From NCBI RefSeq assembly GCF_036373705.1, contig NC_089856.1, forward strand, positions 411,501 to 475,500: a stretch of DNA of 64,000 nt, given 5' to 3'. The stretch comes from Amia ocellicauda (lineage: Eukaryota; Chordata; Actinopteri; Amiiformes; Amiidae). Shown here piece by piece: positions 20,401-30,760 of the stretch (within the stretch, counting starts at the first letter, position 1; every line of letters begins with the position of its first letter). The translations under genes and the position numbers were made by a program. The notes below the pieces were generated by a model. It searched no databases, was not told the origin of the DNA, and saw only the letters and a program-made list of their open reading frames with translations.

Positions 20401-23400
20401 CCCACTGCACAAATGCAAGTATAATAAATACATTGAAAACAACAAATAAAACATGGCATTAATTAAGTATAATTATAGGATGTACAAGAAACATAAAATA
20501 CAAGTTGGAACTTGCAACAACATGCATTAATAACTCTGCTTCCTTCCTATGAAGGAATGTGTTATAACCAGAGTTTCTAAAATGAGAAACTGCTGTAATA
20601 CCAGACTTCAAATGTAGTTTGAAAGAGAGTTCTGTATTCAAGCTAGAAATTCTTTATACCAGAAGATGGAAGAATGGAGTTGCCTTCAATGTTAAAACGT
20701 AATCATTTATTTTGCATTTTCAGGCAACTAACACTGTAACTGTTTCCAACAGGCTGGATCTGTACATGGTTGGTGGTTTCCATGATGAGAGACGCATTTC
20801 CTCTGAGAACAGCATGATGCTTCTCAGTAAGTGTGCCTGAGCTCGGAAAGGGTCTCCTGTCAGATTAAGAAAGTCCCATTCACACTGAAATGCCATCAAA
20901 ATACACACAGTGTTTGCCTGCTTTTTTCCTATTGCTCCCCATTCACTCTGGCTTTGAAAGCCGACAAAATACCATTTTACCGAGAATGCAGGCATTAGCA
21001 TTGTGGCCTTGGGAGCAAGACGCTACAGAAGACTGTGGACTGCTTGTTTGTAAAAGTGCAATAATTTCCCCGTTTTGCCAGTTTCTTCCATTGTGTTTAC
21101 TGGGCAATTGGTTCTGACCAGGGCGTCGGTTCGACTCATTACCAAGAACAAATAATCAGGAGGGATGCAAACGATGCGTCAGTCTAGGTGCGTGTTCGTG
21201 CTGTGCCCAGGTCATCAGGTTGTGTGATTTAGCGGTGTGGTCACTGGACCCAACAGTCACAGATCATCTGAACCAGTGAACCCAGTATGAGTGTGTGGGA
21301 CTTGACATATTCTGCAGCAAAGTTAAATCAACTGAAATAAATGAGAAAGAAAGGATGACATGACATTGTGTGCATATCTATCTCTACCAAAAGTCTGGGT
21401 GTGCAGCTCTGCGATTGATCGATTGCTCAAAACTTATTTTATTTTTCATTTTTTTAAAGTTTGACATTACTGCCTTAAAATCTAATTAAATAATTCAAAA
21501 CAAACCACCGTCAGTGTCACTGTAATGCACGTGTGCCTGTATAGAGAGGGAATATTTTGCATGATGTATTGTTGTATAATTCCTGACACACGTGTGACAA
21601 TAGTTACATCACATCTGTCACCAACCTGTTTGTTCTTCAGAAACACTCAGAATTGCTGCGACTGCATTATTTTCTACCTCCGCCATGTCTAACGGTCCGT
21701 TTCTTGTTACGGTCACAGGTTCTTGGTCAAAGGAGGCTTAACCTTGTCAAATCCGCCCCTATTCTGACTGGTTACGCCGGTTAGCTGACGCACTGCGTCG
21801 ACAACGCAAGGACGTGATGCGTCATAACAAATGTTTTTGATGGCTAGCCATAATGAGCAGGAAGGTTCTAGGTCCTGAGAGCCAGATAAGGGCAGCAAAA
21901 AAGTATCTAGGCTAGTTGAATACTCATATATGATTTAAAGTGGAATTAACAAGAATACTGATTTTAATTTATTTTACAGTACGTGTGATTGAACACAGGT
22001 GTGTCTTTAGCCTGTATTTTAGATTCACTTTTCTTTCCTAACCTTGTTTCAGGGGAATTTATGAAGCAGGACATAGACATTAATCTTCAGCTGGCCTGTG
22101 TGTCAGGTAATGCCACTTCTGTCATTAACAAACATACAACATGCGTGTAAGTGATTAGTATAACAGTTTTCATAATTGTATTCTACTGTGTAATGGTTCT
22201 TGTTTTGTAGAGCTCAATGATGTTGTCAAGGAAGAGAATCACTGGCCGAAAGTGTACGGCATCGGTAAGAACAGTGTCACACCTACACAACCGAAATGCA
22301 AAATAGTTCCAGGTTACCTTCACTTTCAATCTGTATATTGTCAAAGTGTATCCTCTTTTAATGTAAAATAGTAAGATTCAAAGCAAGGATAATATAAATA
22401 AAAGGAGAGTAAAAGCAAGAAACACATGCCTAATTCAAAAAATAAAATATATGAAAATACATAATGAGTGAGGCAGAGATCTTGTACAATAGCCCAGCTT
22501 GTGTGGACTCAGAGTTGAACTGGTGTTAAACTATACATTATGAAAAAAAATTCTCCTGTTTAGAGATGGCAATAAACCTACACCATGAAAAAGTATTAGC
22601 CCCGTCTGCTCTTCTGCATTTGTGCGTATTTATGACAAAAATCAGATCATCAGTTATCAGGTCTTCAACCAAAACCTATTAGATAACAAATAACACAAAT
22701 ATTCTTTAATAAATAAATGAAATAAGTAAGTTATGCAGCACTCAATGCCCTTGTGTGAAAAAGTAATCACCCCTTCCTGTCCGTAATTCTGACAAGTCTC
22801 TCTCTTTTGGATCACTCTTCCATGCAGAACTGCTTCAACTCAGTGACGTTTGTGGGTTTTCAAGCATGGACTGCTAGTCTCATGTCTTGCCACAACAACA
22901 ATGGGGTTTAGGTCTGGACTTCGACTAGACCATTCAAAAACTTTGTATTTCTTGTTCTTCGGCCATTCTAATATGCATTGCGTGTAGAATGCTGTCTATG
23001 AGGTTCTTACTGTGGAATGCAGTGTTTGGTTTTTGCAAGACATAATGGTACCCATGTCGGTCAAAAGGTTTCACTTTTGACTCATCCGTCCAAAGAATAT
23101 TGTTCCAAAACTCTTGAGGATCATCATGTTTTTTGGCAAACTTGAGACGAGCATTCATGTTCTTCTTAGTGAGCAGTGGTTTCCACCTTGCTATTCTGCC
23201 ATGAATGCCATTTGTTTGTTTCTGATGGTGGAGTCATGAACATTGACCTAAGCCGAGGCAAGACAGCCCTGCAGATGCCTGGGTGATCTTCCAGGGTTCT
23301 TTGTGGCTTTCTGAACGATTTTACGCCTTGCTCTTGGAGAGATTTTGGCAGGACAGCCACTCCTGGGGAGTTTCACTACTGTGCCAAACTTTCTGTATAT

Positions 23401-23843
23401 GGACAGTATGACTGACTGTGGTTCGGTGGAGCCACAGGGCCTTAGAAATGGCTGTGTAACCCTTTCCAGACTGATAGACATCATAACTTTTTGCCTGAGC
23501 TTTTCAGGAATTTCTTTTGGCCCGTGTCATGATGTGCCTCTAGAACATCACTCAGAGATAGTCAGATTTATATAAGTAGGCCTTACTATCCCAATAACTT
23601 TTTCACACCTGAAATTTACATTAAATTACCTTGCACACCAAAGAAATAAAAGAAGCACCAAACTTTGGTTTCATTTTATTCTCTCAGACTCCCTCTATAT
23701 ACTACTACAACCCACAAAAAAGCAGACAATGAGACAGGGGGGCAAACATGTTATCATGCAAATATACTGCATGTGCATAGGTGTGTGCATGAGTCCATGT
23801 GTGTGTGTGTGTAGGTGTGTGTAGGTGTGTGTGTAGGTGTGTG

Positions 23844-23882
<39 letters not shown>

Positions 23883-24741
23883 GTGTAGGTATGTGCATGT
23901 GTGTGTGTGTGTAGGTGTGTGTGTGAGTGTGCACACACATTTATTTTCAATGTTTACAGTACACTTACGTGAATGTATTTATCATTCATATTGCAGGAGT
24001 TCAACTTCAAGGCCTGTCGATCTCTGTTTACCCAGCTAAATTTCCAACCAGACTACCTGAGACAAATCTCAGAGGAGCCAGACTCTCCATGGACAGAACG
24101 GTACAGACAAATTCAGTTCTTAAATCATTTAAGAATTGTATCCTTATGTTAAAATAATAAACATTGAACTGCCACTTTCTATGTTTACGTAATTTATGAT
24201 CTTGTTCTTGTATCCTTCTTATTCTGCAGATGCGACGTGTGTACGACCAAACAAAAGGTGTACTGACCCTCGGGCCGTACACGTGGTTCGCAAATATTCT
24301 GAAGAGTGAGGATGCCAGCCGGAATTTGACGGACGGTGAAATCCGGAGGGTAAAATACTTCTTCTTGACTACTTTTTTGTGGTTATGTAGGGTATAAAGA
24401 AAAACGAACAGATTTTAAGTACTTGTGTGTGGTGTGTGTGGTTCAATCAGAATATATGGCTGTGTACTTAAACTGCCTCCCCACATCACTGTTCTTAGTG
24501 TATTTGCCTAAAGACTGCAACACTGTCAAGACTGTCTTAAAATCCAAATATATTCTTTATTTTTTGGCAGAAATTTTCAACCTCCCCTCTGGTTGAAGAG
24601 CCAGAATTCCCACAAATGCTTCGGGATTCGTACAAGTACCTTGCTGACAATGTGATGCTTACTTCAACTGGGAAGATGCCTCTTGTGTATGAAATGAATG
24701 GCAATGGAGACTGGATCCTTCGCACCAACCTGTCTCAATAA
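8408..24741 (+). CDS. ntan1: Protein N-terminal asparagine amidohydrolase (NTAN1-type), 10 exons
   Basis: NTAN1 deamidates N-terminal Asn to Asp, feeding proteins into the arginylation branch of the N-degron pathway in the cytosol. Exons: 8408-8491, 16552-16651, 16934-16999, 17494-17596, 20753-20826, 22053-22106, 22211-22264, 23997-24100, 24230-24349, 24571-24741. All introns are GT-AG and all phases join, giving 309 residues, close to the vertebrate length of about 310. It begins MPLF, with the Pro2 typical of the family. [13 protein letters not shown] lies in exon 2, the nucleophile Cys75 in [14 protein letters not shown] in exon 3, VGGFHDERR in exon 5, [18 protein letters not shown] in exon 7, LGPYTWF in exon 9 and [12 protein letters not shown] in exon 10. 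The start has a CACC Kozak context and an in-frame TGA 12 bases upstream. The frame is intact. Divergence from mammalian NTAN1 as I remember it leaves room for a paralogue. Introns are loaded with transposons. Confidence 0.92.
9176..9341. repeat. Half of a palindromic fish MITE (GGGATAGTTCACCC family)
   Basis: It starts TTAAGGGATAGTTCACCC and continues TCTGTCATCATTTACACACC and CTCATGTTGTTCCAAAG, then crosses the symmetric centre (AGTAGGAAAAAAAAATACTA). I recognise this as a repeat abundant in cyprinid and other teleost genomes. It is cut off at CAACTGTGTG, where the coding remnant at 9345-9567 begins. Confidence 0.7.
9593..10813 (+). mobile_element. Incomer-like (DD36E) transposon, copy B
   Basis: It is 1221 bp, with the same inverted ends as copy A and TA on each side. 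It lies in intron 1 of the NTAN1-type gene, in the same orientation, between the last two blocks of the antisense gene remnant. It differs from copy A at about six positions, while its flanks are unrelated to those of copy A. It is therefore a separate transposition and not part of a larger duplication. Confidence 0.93.
9741..10781 (+). pseudogene. Incomer-like transposase, copy B, same two nonsense codons as A
   Basis: The frame is 347 codons, without indels, with TGA at codons 126 and 148 exactly as in copy A. The DD36E catalytic residues are present ([27 protein letters not shown]). It carries a His and a Lys at two sites ([12 protein letters not shown]) where copies A and C have Arg and Met. 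Copy D shares the His/Lys pair. Confidence 0.92.
11450..11578. repeat. End of a second GGGATAGTTCACCC-family MITE
   Basis: The segment ends TTTTTTGATGAACTAACCCTTTAA, which is the inverted end of the repeat at 9176, preceded by GATAAGGGTGAATAAATTATTACAGAATTT. It is more diverged than the left copy. It could be the other end of one element interrupted by the intervening sequence, or an independent fragment. Confidence 0.5.
11581..11773. mobile_element. hAT-type MITE
   Basis: The 193-bp element begins CAGTGGTCTCAAACTCAATT and ends with its inverse (AATTGAGTTTGAGACCACTG). The arms continue through CCTGGAGGGCCACAGCTCTGCA with one indel. This is a short hAT-like non-autonomous element of a type common in fish. 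An exact 8-bp target duplication is not obvious. Confidence 0.8.
12261..14087. other. Intron 1 sequence without recognised genes
   Basis: AT-rich sequence. A GC-richer patch at 13330-13480 with GCGCATGCGT could be a relic of the promoter and leader of the antisense gene remnant (minus strand, with a donor-like site near 13320), but nothing proves this. I support no coding feature here. Confidence 0.3.
14088..14131. repeat. Degenerate copy of the ACCCAGCTAACAC hairpin
   Basis: ACCCAGCTTACAC, a spacer with TGTGGCAACAG, and GTTAGCAGGGT resemble the hairpin at 14325-14369 with several mismatches. Confidence 0.5.
14236..14416. repeat. Left arm of a long inverted repeat (partner 16207-16346)
   Basis: The reverse complement of this block matches 16207-16346 through CAATGTAAAGCATTA, AAGCAATTCAGCAGG, AATAAGCTTGTATTGTT and GCATTGTATTT-like words. 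The arms flank about 1.8 kb. This arm holds a 45-bp hairpin insertion (14325-14369) that the right arm lacks. Confidence 0.75.
14325..14369. repeat. 45-bp hairpin (ACCCAGCTAACACA arms)
   Basis: ACCCAGCTAACACA and TGTGTTAGCTGGGT are perfect 14-bp inverted arms around a 17-base loop. The right arm of the surrounding inverted repeat (about 16255) lacks this segment, so it appears to be an insertion. I recall similar hairpins scattered in fish genomes. Confidence 0.8.
14601..14735. repeat. Heptamer minisatellite (GTCTTCC)n
   Basis: About 19 uninterrupted copies of GTCTTCC. Because 7 is not a multiple of 3, every frame reads a seven-residue repeat (PSSVFRL on +, GRRKTED on -). This explains four open frames across it without any gene. 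Confidence 0.97.
15152..15206. repeat. Perfect palindrome, 24-bp arms, 7-base loop
   Basis: AAAGGGCGTAATTAGAAATT continues into ACAT, then TATATAT, then the exact reverse complement ending AATTACGCCCTTT. It lies inside the interval bounded by the long inverted repeat. Confidence 0.95.
15880..16175 (+). repeat. AT-rich dispersed repeat ending CAATAAAACAGTAT (copy 1)
   Basis: T-rich sequence with ATCTGATGCATTTC, GTATTAGACTGTTTTGCTT, GATTTTAAAAGTTTTAAATGA, TGTGTAATGTAAACAAC and the terminal CAATAAAACAGTAT. A similar series of words in the same order is at about 61040-61395. The family is not identified. Confidence 0.5.
16207..16346. repeat. Right arm of the long inverted repeat (partner 14236-14416)
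   Basis: It matches the reverse complement of the left arm without the hairpin insertion. Exon 2 of the NTAN1-type gene begins 206 bases downstream. Confidence 0.75.
17690..19722 (-). mobile_element. L2-like LINE, 5' truncated
   Basis: It lies on the minus strand in intron 4 of the NTAN1-type gene. Frames at 19719-18892, 18706-18215 and 18218-17700 encode the linker before the polymerase ([13 protein letters not shown]), then the polymerase with [20 protein letters not shown] and the catalytic [12 protein letters not shown]. The C-terminus reads [15 protein letters not shown] and [19 protein letters not shown]. The endonuclease domain is missing. Several frame changes break the polyprotein. 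The clade is from memory. A second copy is at 62826-64000. Confidence 0.85.
19723..20752. other. Remainder of NTAN1-type intron 4
   Basis: A C-run near 19726-19733 and 19845-19853, then AT-rich sequence. No gene is recognised. Confidence 0.4.
20827..22052. other. NTAN1-type intron 5
   Basis: No coding or structural feature is supported. Short frames here have no recognisable similarity. Confidence 0.4.
22570..23645 (-). pseudogene. Degenerate Tc1-like transposon in NTAN1-type intron 7
   Basis: Minus-strand frames contain [20 protein letters not shown] and [10 protein letters not shown] (second DNA-binding helix region), [20 protein letters not shown] and [16 protein letters not shown] (first catalytic Asp). 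They are spread over three frames with stops. The C-terminal catalytic part is deleted. Both ends carry words such as GTGTGAAAAAGTAATCACCC and ACTTTTTCACACC, consistent with remnants of terminal repeats. It is a family distinct from the MAKTKELSK Tc1 in this window. Confidence 0.8.
23797..23937. repeat. (GT)n with GTAGGT interruptions
   Basis: A GT microsatellite interrupted by TAGGTGTGT units, about 60 bases before the acceptor of exon 8. It gives rise to Cys/Val and His/Thr frames that are not genes. Confidence 0.95.
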
Positions 24742-24792
24742 ATATTTGAATTTGCTGAGTTTTCAACAGTAATTCAAAAGAACATCAGAATT

Positions 24793-24798
24793 AATAAA
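24793..24798 (+). terminator. Polyadenylation signal of the NTAN1-type gene
   Basis: AATAAA lies 52 bases after the stop at 24741. A second AATAAA is at 24967-24972, giving a possible longer 3' end. Confidence 0.55.
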
Positions 24799-24972
24799 AT
24801 GAATATATAGAACTCACTGTCTCTGGTGGAGAACAGAACTGTCACAAAAATAACATTTGATTTGCTCCTAATCTTAGTAATAAGAATCAAGTATACCTTA
24901 AATTACATGCATGAATAACAATACAGTTTTGTATTTTAATTGGCTTAGCAATTGTGGTTGTATCTAAATAAA

Positions 24973-25954
24973 GAGAGGATTTGTCATATGAGTTTTAGTC
25001 ATTCCAAAGATCGTGCTTCAAGTGAGAAATTGAAATGTGTAAGGCTGAATTACAACAGCTGTGGTAGAATGGGTAATGAGTAAACCCACAAAGCTGCACC
25101 CCGACAAAAGAGGCAACTCTTTGGTCCTATCGGTTGTGCGTGGGTCTTGTGCTCCACGGAAGCTGTGATCAGATACTGGCTTTGGCACGGAGCAGCACCA
25201 TGTCAGCGCAATTGGCCCCTGGAAGGCCTGAACACCGCTTTCTGAGTGCGTTGCTGTGGTATATCTCAGGACTTTCAGAGTTGCTGTGTATCTCTTTACC
25301 CTCAGCCTCATTTTCACCTAGTATGAACTTCTTAGATGCACAAATGTTTAATATGGACAATAAGGACTAAAGGTATGTGACGCCTATCAAATGAAAATAG
25401 ACAAACTGTAATATAATTTTCTGCATCGCTGATCATGATCAAACAAACTATAAGACACTACTACCAAGTTTTTTCACAAAAACAGAAATGCATTTTCAGA
25501 AATTGACATTTTTGACCTTTTCCAGCATTATAAGGGCCACAAGCATGTGGGACTAATGAAAGCATATAAACCACATAATAAGTTTCTGTATTGTTGATCA
25601 TGATTAGACACACTATATTACAACACTAACACCTTTTTGTCAAGATAAATGATAGCACACTTGTGTATGGGTGGACCAAAGACTGCTGGAACCCTTCAGG
25701 GCTGGGGTGCGGGCAGTTGGGGAGGCAGCGGTATGCATATATCTGAACAGCAGTGCAACCTGATACCAGAAAACTATGTATCTAACATGATCTGGTCTTA
25801 ACTCAGAAAAGGTAGACATAATCTTGCACAAATACCATGGTTTTGTAATATGTATAGTATTTTATCTGGCTTTCAATGTGCTTTAAGTATAATAATACTA
25901 TTTAACATGGTATGGACTATGTGAAAATAAGCTTTATAAAGATATACTAAAATA
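24973..25954. other. Intergenic stretch without recognised genes
   Basis: A slightly GC-richer patch at 25080-25320 has open frames on both strands, but none resembles a known protein and no splice pattern stands out. Confidence 0.35.
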
Positions 25955-27144
25955 CACACACCATACTAATACTGTGTTTGACCCCCTTTCGCCTTCAGAA
26001 CTGCCTTAATTCTACGTGGCATTGATTCAACAAGGTGCTGAAAGCATTCTTTAGAAATGTTGGCCCATATTGATAGGATAGCATCTTGCAGTTGATGGAG
26101 ATTTGTGGGATGCACATCCAGGGCACGAAGCTCCCGTTCCACCACATCCCAAAGATGCTCTATTGGGTTGAGATCTGGTGACTGTGGGGGCCAGTTTAGT
26201 ACAGTGAACTCATTGTCATGTTCAAGAAACCAATTTGAAACGATTCGACCTTTGTGACATGGTGCATTATCCTGCTGGAAGTAGCCATCAGAGGATGGGT
26301 ACATGGTGGTCATAAAGGGATGGACATGGTCAGAAACAATGCTCAGGTAGGCCGTGGCATTTAAACGATACCCAATTGGCACTAAGGGGCCTAAAGTGTG
26401 CCAAGAAAACATCCCCCACACCATTACACCACCACCACCAGCCTGCACAGTGGTAACAAGGCATGATGGATCCATGTTCTCATTCTGTTTACGCCAAATT
26501 CTGACTCTACCATCTGAATGTCTCAACAGAAATCGAGACTCATCAGACCAGGCAACATTTTTCCAGTCTTCAACTGTCCAATTTTGGTGAGCTTGTGCAA
26601 ATTGTAGCCTCTTTTTCCTATTTGTAGTGGAGATGAGTGGTACCCGGTGGGGTCTTCTGCTGTTGTAGCCCATCCGCCTCAAGGTTGTACGTGTTGTGGC
26701 TTCACAAATGCTTTGCTGCATACCTCGGTTGTAACGAGTGGTTATTTCAGTCAAAGTTGCTCTTCTATCAGCTTGAATCAGTCGGCCCATTCTCCTCTGA
26801 CCTCTAGCATCAACAAGGCATTTTCGCCCACAGGACTGCCGCATACTGGATGTTTTTCCCTTTTCACACCATTCTTTGTAAACCCTAGAAATGGTTGTGC
26901 GTGAAAATGCCAGTAACTGAGCAGATTGTGAAATACCCGTCTGGCACCAACAACCATGCCATGCTCAAAATTGCTTAAATCACCTTTCTTTCCCATTCAG
27001 ACATTCAGTTTGGAGTTCAGGAGATTGTCTTGACCAGGACCACACCCCTAAATGCATTGAAGCAACTGCCATGTGATTGGTTGGTTAGATAATTGCATTA
27101 ATGAGAAATTGAACAGGTGTTCCTAATAATCCTTTAGGTGAGTG
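25955..27144 (-). mobile_element. Incomer-like (DD36E) transposon, copy C, one end damaged
   Basis: The right end is complete (CCTTTAGGTGAGTG then TA). The left end reads TACACACACCATAC, where the full copies have 21 more bases between TACAC and ACACC, so most of that terminal repeat is deleted. The internal sequence belongs to the same subfamily as copy D. Confidence 0.92.
25966..26996 (-). pseudogene. Incomer-like transposase, copy C, single 10-bp deletion
   Basis: The coding region is 1031 bp against 1041 in the other copies. A 10-base deletion near 26936 shifts the frame after VVGARR. From the Met at 26844 onward, 292 codons are open through the stop and include [16 protein letters not shown] and [11 protein letters not shown] with DD36E spacing. 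Neither stop of copies A and B is present. The intact part lacks most of the DNA-binding domain, so no full enzyme would be made. Confidence 0.92.
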
Positions 27145-27230
27145 TAAATCATGGTATAACCATAGATTAGTACAGTAATAAACAGGACAAAAATATGGAA
27201 TTTATGTTGAACGCAAGGTTAATCGTTAAC

Positions 27231-27386
27231 GCTTTATTTGAATGCAGCTCTGTGTTGTCATAATGTTGTGACAGATGTTAGGAGTGTGTTATGAACAAAT
27301 ATGCTCCTGTTATGCATGTTATGACATATTATGGAGGCTTTATCGAGGCATTATGTAGTCTACACAGAGCTGCATTCAAATAAAGC
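27231..27386. mobile_element. MITE-like hairpin, 25-bp perfect arms
   Basis: GCTTTATTTGAATGCAGCTC followed by TGTGT at the left is matched by its exact inverse ending CAAATAAAGC at the right, around a 106-base centre. GGTTAA(T/A) words flank both sides. The layout is that of the TAACGCTTTATTT class of fish MITEs. Confidence 0.7.
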
Positions 27387-28847
27387 CTTACCGGTTAATC
27401 AGTGCAACCATGTTAAAAATTGAAAAGATGTATGCAGGGGCATCACTGCAGTCATTACAATCAGCTATGTCATATCAATGTCACTGAATGACATTTGACA
27501 TCATAATCATAAAACCTTAACTTGTTTACTATCAAGGAACTGAAACATAAAACTTATGTTCAAAGTTTCAGTGAATTATATGGCTCGTGTTATTTTAATT
27601 TTATTTATACATCATATACATTTATACATTCTGTTAATGGGGTGGTCAACTTCACATCACGTCCAGGTTTTATGAATATATGTCACAAATTGCCTAGTGT
27701 ATATAAGACCTGTTAGAAAGATAGGTTAGAAAGATAACTACTGTAGTTTTTGTACTGAGATATTCCTCTTTTTCTATTTATTGGATTTTAACATCAGTAT
27801 TATTATAAAAGCACTGGGGTGTGATTTACACGAATCTAACTAATAAAATAAAAGTAATAAAAGAACATCACATGCTATTCCTATTCCATACTAAGAATTT
27901 GATTCCTTTTTCCATCTGTAAACCATGACTAGAAAATAAGGAGTTTTTGTCTTTTTATAAAAGACATGGAAGTGGGAACTTGTGTATCCTACAGCAGACA
28001 CGTGGGGCAAGCCGATATATAGGGGTGCCCCAGTTCCTGCCGGAGAGAAGCATTGAAGAAGCAGTAGAGAAAATGAGTTCTGTGTGTTCCGGTACAAATC
28101 CCTTTTTTCATAATTACACTGAAGCCTCTCCTATTATTTGTTGTTTTTGTCAGTTGCTAAGCCAGTAGTAAAAAGGCCAAAAGGCTATAGTATAGTATCT
28201 TTACACAGTCCTTAAAACATCACAATTAGCATACACAAAACAAAGTAGAAGAGGTGAGTGATATAGTTTTTAATTACACGGAACAAGTGGTAACTAACAC
28301 TATGGTGACTCTCACAGCTACCTGTCAGAGAAGGGCCTGTTGCAGTGTGTGGTTGGCTGTTTGTGTGTGCTGCCTGGGCATTTCGAATCAGTATCAGATC
28401 TGTATTTACAGGCTGTTCTCTCCAGACCACACAGAAGCTGGTGGCTTTTCGCTTCAGTTCAGTGAGAAACATTTAGAAACAGCAAAGCGAGTATTTTCAT
28501 TCATAGTGAAAATTCTGTGCTCTTAGAAAAGCTGTTTTGCATGGCACAATGCTCCTCTGTAGAACAACAGCCAAGCTGGTGAGTGTACAGCTCTCCTGGA
28601 TCCGAGGTCTTACAGCGGAGCATTGCGGTCTTACGGTCTCCCACCTCCTTCTGTCTGCGCATCCTGATAGACTACAGTCCTGGATGTCACTGTTGTCAAC
28701 CGCTCCCCCAAGTCTAAATAAATAAATACAAAGAAGAGCTACTCTTATTTTGTTTATATTGAGAAGTTCAAGCGTATTTTTGTGCCATAAATATGTTTTC
28801 GTACACAGTTGTCTTGAGTTTCAACTTAAATATATATATATATACAA
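27387..28847. other. Intergenic stretch without recognised genes
   Basis: AT-rich, with a (TA)n run at 28831-28843. No coding feature is supported. Confidence 0.4.
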
Positions 28848-29345
28848 TTAGGTCCATAAATATGTGGACAGTGACACAACTGTCGTCATTTTGTCTCTGT
28901 ACGCCACCACAATGGATTTGAAAGGAAACAATCAAGATGTGCTTTAAGTGCAGACTTTCATCTTTCAGACTTTTTTAAGGTGAAGTTGAATGTTCAGAGC
29001 ATCACCAGGGAAGAAACCCAGCATCTGGTGATGTCTATGGGTTCAGACTTCAGGCAGTCATTGACTGCAAAGGATTCGCAACCAAGTATTGAAACTCACA
29101 ATTTAATTCATGATTATGTTAGTTTGTCCAAATACTGTTGAGACCCTAAAATTGAGGGGACCACATATAACAATGGGTGTAATTCCTACACTGTTCACCC
29201 AATTTGGATGTAACTACCCTCACATGAAAGATGAAAGTCTACACTTAAAGCACATCTTGATTGTTTCCTTTCAAATCCAATGTGGTGGCGTACAGAGACA
29301 AAATGACGACAGTTGTGTCACTGTCCAAATATTTATGGACCTAAC
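28848..29345. mobile_element. Tc1/mariner-type MITE with long inverted ends
   Basis: The ends ATTAGGTCCATAAATATGTG and CAAATATTTATGGACCTAAC are inverted repeats that continue through GACAGTGACACAACTGTCGT and CATTTTGTCTCTGTACGCC, to CAAGATGTGCTTTAAGTG, so the arms are about 120 bp. The centre has no transposase. I recognise the family as a common fish non-autonomous element. Confidence 0.85.
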
Positions 29346-29348
29346 TGT

Positions 29349-29784
29349 TGTCAGGCCTGCAGTTTTCAACCTCACCACTAGATGCCCCCCTTGCTCCAGC
29401 TTTTCAGTTATTTTCCTGATTCTCCTAATCATTCATTCAAATCAAAGCACCTGACCCTTATCTCACACCTCTTTAGCCCTGGTATTTAAACCCCCGTCTC
29501 CAAACACTTGTTGTGAAGTCTACTTCTCTTGTGATTATGTTTCTGAGCAGTCTACTGTGTTATTGAATTCTGTGTTTCGACCCTGCCTGGCTTTTTGACT
29601 TTGAATTTTGGATTCTGTATGTGGCTCTGTTCGATCAACCTCTAGCCTGCCTCCCTAATTATGATTTATGGATCTCCCCTGTAATCTAGTCTGCCAAGCT
29701 CCTGTCCCTGTCCCTGTTTTCCCTTCTTCCCCGATAGCCCTGCACCTGGATCCACACTCCAGCTCCTTCCCAGGATGACTGACA
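29349..29784 (+). mobile_element. Solo LTR of a Ty3/gypsy-type element
   Basis: It opens TGTCAGGCCTGC and ends GATGACTGACA, giving TGTCAG/CTGACA inverted ends over 436 bp. GGTATTTAAACCCC near 29482 looks like its TATA region, followed by TTGTTGTGAAGTC as in fish gypsy LTRs I remember. It abuts the MITE that ends at 29345. No internal coding sequence adjoins it, and no clear target duplication is seen. Confidence 0.6.
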
Positions 29785-29997
29785 TGTGAAAACACACACT
29801 TCCTGTCCTAACAACACTAAATACTGAAACAAATCAAAAACACAATGATAACAAATTGATGACTATAATAGGAAAAAAATGTATTGTCCTGATTAATAGG
29901 GTATGAGGAGTCTAACTTTATTGATACGTTATTCTCCCAGCACCTGCTCATGGAGCGGCCACAGCAGGATTCGAACCCGGATATGACAGAAGTATCA

Positions 29998-30760
29998 AAC
30001 TCATCTTCCACAGCTTCGATGGTGGTACCGGCTCTGTCAGTGTCTCTCTGCTGATTATGGCAAGAAATCAAAGTTGCAGTTTGTGGTCTCCCCAGCTCCC
30101 CAGGTGTCCACATGTGGTGGAGCCCTACAACCCCACACTGACCACATCTGATCAGCCAGGAGGCCTTCTATGACATCTGCCGCCGAAACCTGGACATCAA
30201 GCATCCCACCTACACCAACCTGAACCGGCTAAATGGCCAGATCGTCTCCTCTATCACCGCCTCCCTGCGCTTCGATGGTGCCCTGAATGTGGACCTGATG
30301 GAGTTCCAGACCAACGTGGTGCCCTACCCCCGTATCCACTTCCCCTGGTCACCTACGCCCCGGTGATCTCTGCTGAGAAGTTATCCAGGGAAGCTACCTG
30401 TGGCCAACATCACCAACGCCTGCTTGAGCCAGTCAACCAGGTGGTGACGTGTGACCCCCGTCACGGCAAGTACATGGCCTGCTGTCTGCTGTACCACGGA
30501 GACGTGGTGCCCAAGGACGTCAACTCTGACATCGCCACCATCAAGACCAGGCGCACCATCCAGTTTGTGGACTGGTGTCCCACTGGCTTCAAGGTGGGCA
30601 TGAACCACCAGCCCCCCACCGTGGTGCCCAGCAGTGACCTGACCAAGGTGCAGAGGGCCGTGTGCCTGCTGAGCAACACCACTGCCATCGCCGAGGCCTG
30701 GGCCCGCCTGGACCACAAGTTCAGCCTGATGTATGCCAAGCCCGCCTTCATCCACTGGTG
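29998..30760 (+). pseudogene. Alpha-tubulin pseudogene fragment
   Basis: Alpha-tubulin residues from about 135 to about 408 can be followed: LIFHSFDGGTGS, then a deletion, [38 protein letters not shown]. After a frameshift come [61 protein letters not shown] and [18 protein letters not shown]. At least two small indels, near 30345 and 30420, break the frame. The start, the nucleotide-binding N-terminus and the acidic tail are missing. The match stops at IHW near 30757. The parent exon is intron-poor in vertebrates, so the fragment does not show whether it is a retrocopy. Confidence 0.93.

Noticed and set aside
23695..24039. Cys/Val-rich and His/Thr-rich frames
   Set aside because: They are translations of the (GT)n microsatellite in an intron.
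29960..29985. GGTTCGAATCC (minus strand), like a tRNA B box
   Set aside because: No matching acceptor stem, anticodon arm or A box can be placed around it.
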